The notes beneath the pieces are model-generated. The model was given only the letters and a program-made list of their open reading frames with translations. It searched no databases and was not told where the DNA came from. 64,000 nt of DNA from Serilophus lunatus (lineage: Eukaryota > Chordata > Aves > Passeriformes > Eurylaimidae): contig VXBA01001781.1 in the NCBI GenBank assembly GCA_013399895.1, positions 1 through 64,000 on the forward strand, read 5' to 3'. Both the position numbers and the translations under genes were made by a program. How positions within the stretch are numbered: position 1 is the stretch's first letter; each line of letters starts with the position of its first letter. Shown one piece after another: positions 13,037 to 26,351 of the stretch.

Positions 13037-13387
13037 TTATGTGTCGGGGAGCGGCTTCGGCTCTATAGGAAAGTACTGAAGCTTCTTCAATTGACAGCAC
13101 TGGCTATAGAAAGAAACATGAAATCCACTTTCAAGCTTGTCTCCTTTAATTATAATCTTCTGAAGGCTTTGCAGATAATAGTTCCCATTTCTTTCATAGT
13201 AGATTGAGTTCAAGAAATTGTTGGCTTCCCCATGTCCAACAAATACAGCTTTTGGTCTTCCTTCATAAGCTTTGTCTCTTAACAGAAATGTTTTCGAATA
13301 TGTTGCTATTACATGTGTTGCTGCATAGACTTTTATTGTTGACTTGAAGAGGTAAGGGTAATTACATCCCCTCCACATCCCAAGAGA
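13037..13387 (-). CDS. Candidate terminal coding exon, product not recognised
   Basis: On the minus strand a frame of 116 codons runs from a possible splice acceptor (AG at 13389-13388, preceded by a moderately pyrimidine-rich run) to a TAA at 13039-13037. The same frame has an in-frame TGA a few codons upstream of the acceptor, so the reading naturally begins there; the first ATG is the fourth codon (13378). The predicted peptide has mixed, globular-looking composition: alternating hydrophobic stretches, several aromatics, CysCys at about residues 97-98, and a Pro-rich C-terminus (PIEPKPLPDT). There is no signal peptide or membrane helix. An AATAAA lies downstream at 12926-12921. I do not recognise the family. 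An open frame of this length can also occur by chance in 64 kb, so this is a candidate only. Confidence 0.35.
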   Translation of the reverse strand, partial: SLGMWRGCNYPYLFKSTIKVYAATHVIATYSKTFLLRDKAYEGRPKAVFVGHGEANNFLNSIYYERNGNYYLQSLQKIIIKGDKLESGFHVSFYSQCCQLKKLQYFPIEPKPLPDT

Positions 13388-13971
13388 CTGATTGTTAAGA
13401 AATCAATAACAGTATTGCTGAATTTTTGTGTCATTATATTTTTTGCTTTGAGTTGATTTACTGCTTTTCATAAAAGCTCTGAGACTTTCTGTCTACAGCT
13501 TAAGAGCAGCTTACTGAATTTCTTGTCACAAACTATCCCTTAAAAGCATAAAAAGGCTCTTTCAGATCAAGAGTCCAACTAGACCAAGCGTTTATGTCTA
13601 ACTGGGTATTAGCAGACCACAAAAAGAGAAAGAGCAAGGCAGATGTGCTTGCCAAGAGTATTCCCTTATCCTTTCATTATTTTCTACTCAGGGCATTTCC
13701 TGAGCCTATCAGAAAATATCAAACCTCAGAAAATCACTTTTCCTCAGACTTTTCCACCATGGCTTTGACTAACTACAAGAGAAGTGGCTGGATTACTTCT
13801 GTTGTACTTAAATTCTCAACTAAGGATGAGAATGTGTTTAAGAAAGCGGTCTCCATGGATGTACTTCTGGAGTTTTTCCATCCCCAAGAAGAATTTGACA
13901 AGGTTTTGTAAGTCTTCTGAAATGGAAACAAGAATAGGTTTTCCTTTTCCAGAGGTGATTTCTCAAAGGTA
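13388..13971. other. Unique DNA next to the candidate exon
   Basis: If 13037-13387 is an exon this is its upstream intron. A plus-strand open frame of 105 codons (13594-13911) has no recognisable feature and is not called. Confidence 0.45.
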
Positions 13972-14130
13972 GAATCATAAAAATATAGACCATAGTATCA
14001 CAGAATGGTTTGAGTTAGAAAGGACCTTAAAGATCATGTAGTTTCAATGCCTTGCTACAGTTGTGGACACAATGGAGCTCAAAGCTCCATTCAGCCTGGC
14101 CTGAGTAACCTTTGATCACTGCTAGACAGA
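13972..14130 (-). mobile_element. CR1 LINE fragment, 3' end
   Basis: Antisense CR1: the complement of the tail, then tcacagaatggtttgagtta, a ccttaaagatcatgtagttt block and tccattcagcctggcctgag. These match the ordered landmarks of a bird CR1 3' end. The copy is diverged and 5'-truncated. Confidence 0.85.
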
Positions 14131-15939
14131 GGGTAGGGTAGATTTCTTCAAGTACATTTACTCTTACACTCAGAAAGCAAGATTTGAAAAACAGAGGTGT
14201 TTGTTTTGGTTTGGTTTTTTCTTTCTTCTTTCCTTTCCCTTCTCTGTAGGCACTAAGAACAAGGGAGCCATAGCACATAATCAAGACATTTACCACAATC
14301 AATGACAGGAAAAATAATAACCTCTCCCTGTTTTCTCTAAAGGATCATATTTACATTTAGTAGAGATTGAATGATTTTTTTTTTCAGTTAATTTGATAAT
14401 TAAAGAGACAGTCAGAATTTAAATTTTTTAAAAAATAATATATTGTGATAAAATTGTGACCTAGTAAACCCTTTAAAGCTATCAACAACTGTGACAGCAC
14501 ATGCACATATTTGTCACAGAAAACGATTTCTAGTCAAGTGGTTGGAATATACTGAAGATTCAGATTTGTGAATGTTTAATTCTTTACTAAAATATTAAGA
14601 AATCTAACCAAAGGATAACTGGATTTGTATAAGTACATGTGTGCCAATTTGATTTCAAAGACCAACTTATTCTCACACTTTGTTTTGGATTACTAATTAG
14701 ATGTCTCTAAGAGAAAACTCAAATACTGTGTAAGCTTTGGCTTTCTCTCCTTCCGCAGTCTTCCCAGTTGTCACCTTCACATGCAAGGGCTTGCAGCACA
14801 TGGCTTCATGCAGAGTTATAAAAATACCGTTTAATTCAGGTATAAACAGTCAAGAGAAGTTGTTTACAAGGTAAAGATGTCTGAGTAAGTCACAGGAGCA
14901 GTTTGGATCCATCTTTCTCTTCTATATGCTATAAACATCTGTGTGTTCTTCCATCAGCAATGGTGCACATGATTGTCTGGAACTGATATCCTTGTATTAA
15001 GAACATTTTTCCAACAGTGCTGCCAACCTGTTGCAACCAAATAAATCCCCTGTAAGAACTTCCTGTTTCTCTAAAACGATTTTAAGCAAGTGGTATAGAC
15101 TAAAGGCCTGACCCTTGGTCTTCATAGTGAAGGAAAATTAATCTCAAATTACATCTGGCATTAATTTAGTATTATTTTAGTTTTATCTCCATTACATTTG
15201 TCTCTGATGAAAGACACAGATTTGTGTTTCTTGACCCAATATATTGGCATGAAGTAAAGATTTCACTGTAGTCATCTAGACTGTTTCTGCACATTGGCTG
15301 AGGATATTTTTTTCTTGTTGGCAACTATATGGATAAGATTTTCCAAAAGGCAGTATGTCCGTAAATTTCTTGGATACTATCTTTTACCTTGGCTTTTTAT
15401 TTCTCATTGAGACATTTCCAACTCCTTGTTTTGTTTTAATATTGGCAACATATCACACTGTCAGTCTACAATGGGTTTGGTTTCAGGGATTTTTTTTATT
15501 TTTTTTTTTGAAGGTGACCTTGTCATTAATAAAGGCTGAGTGTTTGGGGAAAGAAAAATGTGATCTAAAAATCTTGTATTCTTCTGAACATTCACGCTTG
15601 CAACATAAAGCTACTACTTAAAAATACAGAGATAAGCCATATCCTGCAGATGCATTTTGGACTTGTATATATTAATTGTTCCATCATCCAAAAAAACACA
15701 AACTGGTGGAAGGCTCCCCGGAGTTGGCAGAGGTCAGGCTGGGTGTTGGTTGGTGGACGTAGCAGGTGGATGGATTGATGAATATTATAAATACAGTGTG
15801 ATAAGGGGGCCTAGGGCATGTCTTTGGAATCTGGAATTTGAATTCTATTAAAGAACTGCACTTTTTCTTTATCTCTATTAACTTTGTTTGGAACTTTTTT
15901 CCCCCTCTCTGATTTCAGGCATCAGTGCAATCACACACA
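14131..15939. other. Unique AT-rich DNA, no gene seen
   Basis: Poly(T) runs near 14374 and 15488 are the only repeats noted. Confidence 0.6.
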
Positions 15940-16449
15940 CAGAATTAATAAGGTTAGAAGAGACCATGGAGATCATCAAGTCCAACCTTTACCTAGGTTA
16001 ACAACCTACCCAACATCAGTCTAACATCTATACCATCTAAACCATTTAAACCATCTAAACCACACCACTAAGTTCATCATCTAACCTATCCTTAAACACA
16101 TCCAAGGACGGTGACTCCACCACCTCCCTGGGAAGCCCATTCCAGTGGGGGAATCACTCGCACTGTGAAAAAGTTCCTCCTGATGTCCAATCTAAACCTC
16201 CCCTGACGCAGCCTAAGACTGTGTCCTCTCATTCTGTCATTGGGAGCCTGAGAGAAGAGACCAACCCCCGCGTGCCTACAACCTCCTTTCAGGGAGTTAT
16301 AGACAGCAATAAGGTCACGCCTGAGCCTCCTCTTCTCCAGGCTGAACAATCCCAGCTCCCTCAGCCGTTCCTCATAGGGCTTGTGTTCCAGCCCCTTTAC
16401 CATCCTTGTTGCCCTTCTCTGGACACGCTCCAGCAACTCCAGCAACAAT
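15940..16449 (-). mobile_element. CR1 LINE with the C-terminal end of ORF2
   Basis: The best-preserved coding remnant of CR1 in the window. From 16448 down to about 16092 the minus strand is open and encodes the C-terminal region of the CR1 ORF2 protein, with the typical order LLERVQRRATRM, then YEERLRELGLFSLEKRRLR, then RFRLDIRRNFFTVRV. The endonuclease and the reverse transcriptase core are missing because of 5' truncation. The 3' untranslated region and a decayed tail lie at 15940-16091. It is a dead fragment, not a gene. Part of the 3' region has a small internal repeat (ccatctaaacc units, about 16032-16062). Confidence 0.92.
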
Positions 16450-17801
16450 GCTGAGGTTGATTGCAGAGGGTTGCAGGAAGATTCACAGGAAAGTTTTCAG
16501 CTCTGTAACATGAAAGCAGCAGAAGGGCTGGACACAAAACCATGGAAACTTGAGGGTGGGTCATAAAGTGATGTTGCTGCATTTCAAATTTGACTGGAGC
16601 TGCAGAGCTACAGCAAGCATAAGACCAGAGGGTACCCCCAGTTTATGGTGCTGCTATACATTGCCCAGGAAGGAAGGTGTAGGACTGCAGCTGTCACAGC
16701 GCCTGTCAGAAGGTCAGGAGATCCATAGGTGATGTGGCAGTATATGCTTTAGAAGCCAACAGGTCTTCCAGTGAAGTCATATCTGAACTCCCTAGGAATA
16801 AGCAGTTGAAATATAATAGGCAGTTGTGTGCAGAGAGGTCAGAGCTCACACAAGCTGCACAGCCCTGCTGGGACCACAGAGAAGCATCTGAGCAGCCAGT
16901 CTGCACATAGTGGCAGAACAATGCCAGCAGTAATGAGCTTAAAGCCAGGCTAGAAACATCCTCCTGCTCTGTGGTTGCACCTTGAGCTGCATTCACATGT
17001 CCCCCAAATCCCATGGTACCATCAAGACTTTGTGTCTTGGCAGAGCACAGGTTCCACTTCATCTTATTCCATTCTCCTCTCCCTCAGCAATGTGCAGAAA
17101 GGCAGCAGGTGAGAGTTGTTTTTGCAGCCTGGCACCAGCTGGGAACTCCTGTATGACACAGAGAACTACACACCTTTCAGTAGTTCTCTGAGGAGTGTAA
17201 AGTGGCAAGAAGGGAAAGAGGGATTCCAGCATATCTGCATGCACTGTCTTCCTGTTGAAAATCTTGAGCTAGAAGGGGCTGCTGAACACAGGAGTCACCA
17301 GGACAACCTCTCTGGGGTGTTAGGGATCTTACAGTTATATGAACTTGGGACAAAACTCTAGAGAAGAGATAGCTAGATTCTTAGAGAAAGTGCAGTTAAA
17401 ATCTATTGATAAAAATATGCAGTTCTGATGTGATTTTCTCCATTTTGATCTCAGCAGCTGTCTACTCTCCTGTTGCATCATGTTGAATTGAATTTATCCT
17501 CTCAGATTTGCTCCATATCACTCCCTCTACATCCCTCCTACCTTTCCTCCTTGTGTCCCTCATTCTTGCTCTCAGAAAGCATTCTTTTGGAGAGAACAGG
17601 ATCATGGAGCTAATAATAAACAAACAAATAATAAATTAGTGAAGTAGATGAAAAATGGTGAGTTCAAAGTTGCAGGGCAAATGCATCTCTCAGGTAAACT
17701 TTCATTCTTAGTGCCTGTGGAGGTGATAAGTTCAGTGGTATTTAGTTTCTTTATTCAAGGGATATTTTAAAATTCTTTTAGACAATTCATAAAAGACGTA
17801 T
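16450..17801. other. Unique DNA, somewhat less AT-rich, no gene seen
   Basis: The stretch 16500-17350 has several short overlapping open frames, none with a recognisable motif or exon boundary. I see no LTR termini in it. Confidence 0.5.
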
Positions 17802-18208
17802 TGATGCCTTAAGGAGTATGCTTAATATTTTGGAGAATTCCCTTTTGCTAGGTAGCTGGATAACTTGGAATATTTAGGGCTAGAAGAGCCTGTGTTCCCA
17901 TGTGTTTGCATCCTTGTGTACAGACAAGTGAGGTATAAGACAAAACATAGAGTTAGGTTTCCAGGCCTACTAGAGGCTGGACATAGGTGGGGTTAAGTAA
18001 TAAGGGACAATTCTGTTGGATGTCGGGGCAACATAGAAGTAAGATGAACTTTAATTGGATAGTATGGGGGATGGGCACTCTAGATGTTATAAAAATGGGG
18101 ACATTGTTATGATTTTCCTCTTTGGATCCCCAGGCATTGACCAGTAAAGCTGCCTCTCCCCTTCACTCCCTGTTTTTCAATTTTTTATCTGTCGCCCTTA
18201 CGGCATCA
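17802..18208 (+). mobile_element. Solo LTR (407 bp), family also at 27984-28390
   Basis: The termini are a perfect 7-base inverted repeat, TGATGCC at the start and GGCATCA at the end. The same four bases, gtat, flank it (17798-17801 and 18209-18212), a duplication length typical of gammaretrovirus-like ERV1 elements. TATAAAAA at 18088-18095 and an AGTAAA poly(A)-signal-like hexamer at 18143-18148 set plus orientation. Essentially the whole unit is matched, inverted, by 27984-28390, which independently confirms its limits. No internal viral genes adjoin it. Confidence 0.85.
18088..18095 (+). promoter_or_regulatory. TATA box of the LTR at 17802-18208
   Basis: TATAAAAA about 50 bases upstream of the AGTAAA hexamer gives a compact R region. 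The inverted sister copy has a damaged version (TGTAAAAA). Confidence 0.5.
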
Positions 18209-21200
18209 GTATCACTGATTTACATGAAACGCAGTGGGGAGATCTTATCAAAATAATTTTTGCTCCCATCTTTTCTGTCCTTAACGCCTACAGCAGTTGA
18301 GACTCTCTTACCAGCTATCTAGTAGATTAATTTACTGTAATTTAGTCCTGCATTGCTTCTGATGGCTTAATTACTTTCTAATTATTTTTGACTGTGGGAG
18401 GAAGCCAGGTGAAGGCAGAAGAATGAGTTGTTATAAATTATTTGTAATCTAGTAAAGTTACAGTTTCACTCCAAAATCAAGGTCATCTCTGGCTTGTCAT
18501 GACATGTGGAGTGATAATCTAAACAGACAAGGGAGGAGGGAAGCTTGTATTATTAGCATCCCTGTTTGGACTCAAGAGGTGATTAAAGATCAATCAATTT
18601 ACTGCCTGTCAAAAAGTAAGTTCCCTTCAGAAATAGTATTCCAGTCCTTCTTGTCAGCCCCCAACAGACTTATACTCTCTGTACTTTTATTTTATTATAA
18701 ATAAGAGGTCTTGTGTTGCTGTTGAGCGTATTTCATTCATGAGTAACAACAACAAACAGATTGAGGAATCTCTTCACAGTAACATCAAAAGTTATCAGCC
18801 ATGAGTTGAAGTATATTCAGAATTTAAAGTTCCCTTCCAAACTCTGGTTTTGGTAGGTTTCTCATATATGCCTTTTTGTTTCTTTCTTTTTTCCAAATAT
18901 GAAATATGAGTCTGAGTTACCTAACTTCAGCCATCTAAAGATGTTTGAATTTTCATAGGGAATCACACACAGTCTGTTTCAGAGCAAGGATTTTCATTCC
19001 AGGTTACTTTAATTCACACCAAGATTTCCCAAGACATCTATGGCAGTTTACAGTTTGTTTTCATTTGACAATTCTTTTCCCCTGTTCTCTCCATTTTCTA
19101 AAATTCTCAACCAAAAAATCCTCCAGATTTTGTAAAATAAGCTCTAAAACTGTTATTTCTAGTAAATACTATAGCTTTCATAAAGCAAAATCCTACATTT
19201 CATTTAGGAAAACATAAGAATTAGCTGTAATACAGTGTAGCATATCGTATACATATTGTTTGTATTCATTAGTGTACGAACATGTGCATCTATTATATCT
19301 AGAAATATATATATGTTTATGTACATAGATATATAGAAGGCTTGAAAATACAGATTCATCTGTGCTTTTTTTAGTCTGAAACAGCAAAAACAAACAATCA
19401 ACATAGATTATGTGTAAGGTGTTAGAGTTAATGACTGCACACACATATACACAAACACTTTCTGACAAATTTAACATTGCAGTGCTTGGCTAACTCACAT
19501 CCAAGGAGAAAAAAAAGTGCATTAAAAAAATAAAAAATTTAAAGCTTCAGGCATCAGGCTACAGGCCAATGATACAGACTGCAGGAAAAAAAGGAGTTGC
19601 AGGCCAAGCATTGCTATGTTTGCCAGCTTTGACATATTGGGTGACAGCATAATGCATTTAGCCCTAATCTAAAACATAATCCCATTATAATTAAAATCTA
19701 GCACATTCTGCACAAGGTCGCATTTAGTTTTATTGACCACTGTGATGCTGGAAAAAGATTTATGAAGATGGCTTGAAATGTCTCAAGTGCTAAAGCAAAT
19801 AGATGTAAAATGTTTCCCACTTGAAGCTCAGCTAGGGAATTGTCCTTTTCTTCTGTGATTTCTGAGGAAATCCCTCTTTTTTGATGGCTGTGATATACCA
19901 GTCAGAAAATTCTCTGTGCCATTATCACTAAGATGAAGGTTTTTGAAATGTCAACTATAAAGTAAGGCTCTGAGTGTGTTGCTTTCTTTTTTTCATAGGT
20001 AGCTGAATTTTGTGGATATTATAACAACTTCAGGACAGAAACAGAAAAATTTTTTTCTCCTGCCTTGTGATGTGATTCCTTTGAATCCTTTACTAAACTG
20101 AGCATGGATAAGAACTAGTTTTCTTTTTTCACTCTTAATATAGACAGAGTGGATACGCTGTGAGTTGGTTTGGATTGAAATGGAAATTGAGTAGGACCAA
20201 TGCTAGCTTTGTGCAAGACTGGTATTTGGAAGATGCAATTGGAATCAAAGATGTTTGAATTCTCATTTAAGTACAACATTTACATCACTCTTTCTAAGTG
20301 TGCAAGGCTTAAAAAAGCAAATCAACAATGCTGAACATCTTTCTCATGAAACATTAATATTATATCTGGTTTTGAATTAGGATTGAATTTCCTGTACTGT
20401 CAGGGTCTGCTTCAACCAAGGGAAATAACCAGATTATAATGATAGTTGGGTCACTTTTTCTATGGTTACATTGTCAGTAATGGAACTATCCAACTTCTTC
20501 AATGAATTTTTATTCTGATTATAGTGATTGTCAGTATGGAATTTTTTGGGAGGAGGAAGAGGGGAAGTTGTGCCTTTCAATATAAATATACTAAAATGCA
20601 AAATACTCCTCAACCAAATTTGTGTGGTTTAAAGCAGTAAAGTGGATTTCAATTTGAGATGACTTCACATAAATTAGGTTTCTACATGTTTGTGTCTGTA
20701 GGTATTATGGGTGTTTCCTAGGCGCATCTGTTGAGTGTTTAAACTTTAATAGTATTCATCAAAGCTCTAAACAATTTGGTCAGTGGATCTTAGTCAACAT
20801 CTTAGAAAACATTTCAGTTTGTCTTAAGGTAGGCACCTACTTTTTATCAATTAAACATCTAGCTAGACTCCATGGTTTACAGAGACTGCTTTAAACTGAC
20901 TACTCAGTTTCTGTTACCTATGCCTATGTGTCTAACATCATTTTGTTAAAGGCCAATATTCTACTTGCCTCACAGATCTGGGAGATTGTAGGGCCATCTG
21001 AACCAAATATTTGCGGAATTCATACCAAAGGATCAAGTTACCTTTCTAATCACAGTTATCTCACAACAGTCGTGTTTTGAAAACTCCCCATTTTTTGGCC
21101 ATTAGGCAACAGAACAGGTCAAGGGAAGGAATGGGGAGCAAAACAAAATAATCTTTCATTGCTAAACTCTGTCTAGGACTAAGAGATTTTACTTAGGTCG

Positions 21201-24200
21201 TTACCAAGGCTCAGCTGCCATTAATTAAAATTTAAACCAGTAATAAATTGTTAGATGTCTGAGTTTAAATGGACTTAAAAATGAAAATATTACACAGACT
21301 AACAAAGAATATTAATGCTTAGATTTATTTTTTTTCAGAAAAGAAAGATGCAAATTTTGTGTATCTTAGCTTCAATACTTGATGCTGACACTCTCAGCTT
21401 CAAAAATGTATAACCACTGAGATGAAGAACTCACAAAATAAAACTGACTTCACAATTCTGCTTACTAGGGAATGATTTTTAATGGAAGCTAATTTGGAAT
21501 GGATCCAGTATATGGACCACAGTACTGGTGGTCACAGCCACAAGATGTCTCCAGAGGCCATATGGATGGTATAACAGTAATCATTGGATGGTTGCAAGAG
21601 AGATATTGTTGCAATTCTGAAACCTGCTGGCAGAAAAGAACTAGTAACCAGTAATAACAAAGCATTTGATGTTGTTTAAAAGCAGGAAAAATTCGGAAAT
21701 TGTGCTAAGAGGGTCAAGGACCCTGTTAAAGCAATTGTTAAAGCACCAACAGTCCAACATGTTATAGATAAAGTGGCAACACAGTAATTACATGCAAGAC
21801 AAAAGCCATCACAGAAAGCTACAATAATAGCAGAGGCTTGGACACAAGCTGCACGCTAAACTTTGTTTGGAACTTCATTTAAATCTCCAGGGATCATTTC
21901 CCTCTTTAAACAATTAAATTTCTTGAGATAAACATCTAAGATTTATGTTGCTCTATGGAAATAGCAGGCTTCTCTGGAGGGCAATAAACAATACCCAAAT
22001 TATATGTTCCTAAAAAAACATTCCCAGATGAATATCCATTAACTAAATTTTAGCTCTATAATCCTACAATGCTGAACTGCCAATGACAGCAACAGGTCGT
22101 AATGCTTGCAAGAACTGAGGTTTGTCAGCCTTTATCTGAACTTTCCATGACCTGGTTGCAGCTTTGTTGTACTTGGTTTATCTGTGACAGCAATTTCTCT
22201 AATTATCAGGTGTCTATAATTAATTTGATTTACTTTTGTTTATCATGAGTCAGAGTTTTATATAGCTGACAATAACAAGCAGTTGTTCTATGCATAATGC
22301 ATTAGTTATGACTAACAGGATGATGATATGCAGTGAAATGCAGGTCTTGTAAAACAGTGGAGGCCTTGAAAAGTGGAGACATGGGATGCAGAGGAGAGGA
22401 AGGCAAGCATGGGGTGATAATGGATGGGACAAAGTTTTGGCACTGAAGACCTTACAGCTGTAATCAGCTGTAAACAACTCACCAACGACCAGTTAAAGAA
22501 ATGTAGAGAAGAAGCTGGACAAAACTGATTTTAAGGGTAACAAAGAGAGCACAGAGGTAGTGTCTAGCATACATATATAGAGCAAGTCCAGGTGTAACGT
22601 GGAACTGAGGATCAAGTGAGAGAAAAAAAAATGTATAAAAGCATGTTACAAAACATAAAAAACCCCATTACCTCAGACAGATCCTGGAATGAAAAGAAGC
22701 CACCAATATCATATCAATCCAGTAAGAGATTCTGGGTGCTGACAACTAGCCAGAGAATTCCTATCGACATTGCTTAATATCTTTTCATTGACCATCAGGA
22801 GTTGGATAGTACATGTCGGATTATCTTTTACTGGCATTGCCTTTGACTTCCCCATTGAGCCCTGTGTAAGTTCCAGATAATGGTTGGCAGAGAGAGAGGG
22901 CTAAAACTGCACCAGTGTGAAAGGTGTTCTTTGCCCAGCTTAGCAAAGTTTAAATACTATGAGGGATCTACATTAAGTGGATTTTTGCATTCCGTTTACC
23001 ATGAAGTAGTGTGACAATCTCAGCAGCCTTGGACACACGAGTAAGTGAAAATTAAGCATCCAATTCATTCTGCATTTAGACATTAACTGATGTGTTAAAG
23101 TCATATATATTACTGCTTCAAATTGTCTCACATGTCATCAGAGGGAGACTTCTGCCTCAGCAGGGATCTAAGACCTAAACTATTTCTTATTGCATTTACT
23201 GTAAGCAAGGTCTGAGATAACAAGTGAAGACAGCTCCTTAAAATGTTAATATTGGATGAAAATTATCCAGATGTAAGGTTGGCTATCAAGTTAGGTTCTG
23301 GTAAATTAAGGCTATGAGGATATCAGCAGTGCTCAGTATGGTGGATTACATGCTAAAGTCATTATAGAGGTTGAAGCTTTAGTATCATGTGCAAAGTAAG
23401 GGAAAGTGTGACTTTCTAGGGCAAACAAATTAATATGTTTAACTCCATGAATCCTAAAGTCTAATACAATAAGGTTGTCTTCAATTTAAATGTTTTCCAC
23501 ATTTCAGTGTGATATTAACCCACCTACAAGCTCTGATCATTTAACCTTGAGGTTAAATCTTGTGATCTGTTCTGGTTCGTATCCTGCCTGTTTAGAGCAC
23601 TGATAAATCTTGTAGATTACCTAGTATGACATTGAAATTCCTAACTGGGTTAGGAATACTGAAAAAATGTTTTAAATGTATGTAAGAGTATATGCAAGTC
23701 CTTTGCTTCTGCCTCTAAAATGCTCTCTATAGTTACAATCATCATATTTCAGGAAATGTACAAACATTTAGTTCATTTTCACCCCACTGAGCAACTAAAC
23801 CAATAGAAGAAAAAAAAAACTGAAAAAAATAAGAATGTGGGAATGTAACTCCCATTTGTCTGAAAAATTTTTATTAATCATTTCCCTTTGTTTTTAAAAG
23901 ATGCCATATACATATTGAAAAAGAGACATTGTAACTTGAATCACATAATCTGATTTTTTCACGACCTTACCATAGATAGCCTTACAAGGGCTTTGGGTAT
24001 GTAAGCAATGATCTGCTGTTGTATTTAGTAGTGCAGCTGAGATTTCCTAGATCAACGGTTAATGGTGGGTCCAGGCTGTCCATTGTACATTCCCCTGCTA
24101 TGGCATAAACATTATATTCCTAAATCCAGAATTATGTTGTGAATATACAATCATAATATATTTCGGTGTGAGATCACTGATAGGAGTTGGTGACTGTAAT

Positions 24201-24504
24201 TAGTTATCATTTATTTTAATGGAGTTAAGGTAGAGTTAAAACAGGAACAGGAACAGGTTAGGGTAGGACCTCAAAATAAAACACTCAGTGGGAATGTTAG
24301 CTCAAACCAATAGACAGCAATCGTGAACGAAATTAACATGTTACATTGAAATGCTCTTAAATTCTGAGAATTAACAGTTAGGTCTGAATTCAATTCACTT
24401 ATTAGATGTTTGAGTTGCCTGAATTCTGTTCCCCTGCAGACAAAACCCCTAATACAGTCATGCCTTTTTAATAGATTTTTCTGTTTCTCCAACACAGAGA
24501 AGTG
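18209..24504. other. 6.3 kb of unique AT-rich DNA
   Basis: No repeat or exon is recognised. The segment 19540-19830 has the mixed, non-repetitive texture of a conserved noncoding element (see findings). Confidence 0.5.
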
Positions 24505-24900
24505 AGGCATCCACAAAATCTCTGGTCAAACTGTTCCAGTATCTTACTACTCTCGTCATGAAACATTTCTTCCTTATGTTCAGTCTAAACATACCATCTT
24601 TAAGCTTAAATCCATTAGCCCTTATCCTGTCCCTAGAGACCTTAGTCTTTCTCTAAGTTTCTTTTACATGCTGAAAGGCTACAATAAGATCTTACCAAGA
24701 CTTCTTTTGTCCTGACTGAACAGCCACAGCTTTCTTTGCCTTCCTTCCTCTAGGGCTTTATCCCATGGGACACTTCTAAGCAGATCTCCTTGCCCTCAGG
24801 ATGCCAAACTCCACTATCTTGTGGTCACTGTGGCTGAGACTGCCTTTGATCTTCACACCTCCAATGAGCCTCTCCTTGTTGTTTGGTATGATCTTTAACA
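24505..24900 (-). mobile_element. Old CR1-like fragment, possibly two pieces
   Basis: From 24505 to about 24770 the plus strand follows antisense CR1 landmarks: a block like gaaacatttcttccttatgt, then aagcttaaatccattagccc, a ccctagagacc block and cctgactgaacagccacagc. From about 24785 a second part (actatcttgtggtcactgtg, then tccaatgagcctctccttgt) resembles a more 5' part of avian CR1-type repeats in the same orientation, so an internal deletion or a second fragment is likely. Diverged and without a tail. Confidence 0.65.
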
Positions 24901-26351
24901 TTAGCTCACAAACATATCTAAACATTTAAAATCAAAGCAAATTTTGTAATTTCCTCTTGGTTTCTGATCAAAAGGTCAACAGTCCTAGTATTGATCCCTG
25001 TCAAAGTCCTCTCCTAGTGATAAATATTTCTTAATTGAATTCTACATTTAACATTCCATTTTATTTTACTTCCTCTACTATTCTTAGGTTTTCCTCCCAC
25101 CTTTTTCACTCCTGAATAATTTTCTTATGCTCCCAGAATTCAGTGCTATAGCAGTTCAAGAGGTCTGATCTGCAGATTATTTATTCTATTTTCTGTTATC
25201 AAATTGATGGAAGAAGGATTATTAGAATTTAAAAGATTATTTTGCAGTTATCCAAAAGTCCCTCCTCCCCCACCAGCAAACAAATATTTCCTGCTTGCCA
25301 TCACTTTATACCAGAGAAGCAGCTTATACAGTGTTTATTATATAAAAAAGAAATAATTAAATATTATTTTACCTCATTTCACCAGGATTAAGGCACATAG
25401 AACTGAAAGTTTAATGCTCAAGTTTGAGAAACATAGATTTTTAAAGTGTGAGAAATTAAAAGCACTACAAATCTCTGCTAATCTAGATCTCATTCAAGGT
25501 CACAAGGTCTTGCTCAGAATATTGTAGTACATTTAAATGCAGCTGAGAGGCTATTTAAGCCTTCCAGAGAGATATAATAAAAATAATAATAAAGTCCACT
25601 TAAAAATGTGTGTTTAAGCAGGAAATTATGATTTTGGACATTTATAGAATGAATGAATGAATGAAAAGAAAGTTCATGTTCCCCTTACTTTTCACTAAGA
25701 CACAGCTATTTTAGATTAAAACCATAGTAAGAAATACATGGATAAGTATTAATTTGATCTATGTATGACTTGGAGGAATTCCAGAGTAATAACATTAGCG
25801 ATTCTGATCAGACTGAACCCATGTCTTTGTAGTGACAAACTATGATAATTAATTTCGTTTTACAAGTGAAGAAAGAAAAACCAAAGCTGCATCTTTCTAT
25901 TTAATTTCACATAATCTACCATAGTGAGATCATGCTTTTAAAATGATTTTATGATAACATTTTACTAGTAACTACATATTACAATAATTATTTGACTGAT
26001 AAACTCACTTATCCCACCAACCTACACAGATGGAAAACAAGGTAGAGAGAGGAAGAAACATAAAGCTAGGAAAAAAAGCTTCCTCATAGTCACAGTTTGC
26101 ATATGTATGTGTCAGAATTCCCAGTAGTAACCTTAACTTCATTAAACTGGTCCCTTTGTTCTTTTGTATATATCTGGGGGGATGAGCATTGAGGTGAAAG
26201 TACAAGTAAGTAGTGAGCACTGACATCAGTCAAACAATAGTGCCTTGGCACAGATCTGTTCAGCTGAAAGCTGGGTGTGATCCCCTCATGCAGAGTCAAC
26301 ACAGAGCAGGAAAGGTTACCTGGAGGATAAAAAAACCCACCTTTTTTTCAT
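24901..26351. other. Unique AT-rich DNA, no gene seen
   Basis: Only a short GAAT microsatellite (25646-25665) is noted. Confidence 0.6.
25646..25665. repeat. (GAAT)n microsatellite
   Basis: Four to five tandem GAAT units. Confidence 0.8.

Noticed and set aside
16092..16448. A 118-codon minus-strand frame as a possible host gene
   Set aside because: The peptide is the C-terminal part of the CR1 ORF2 protein; the copy is 5'-truncated and has no start of its own.
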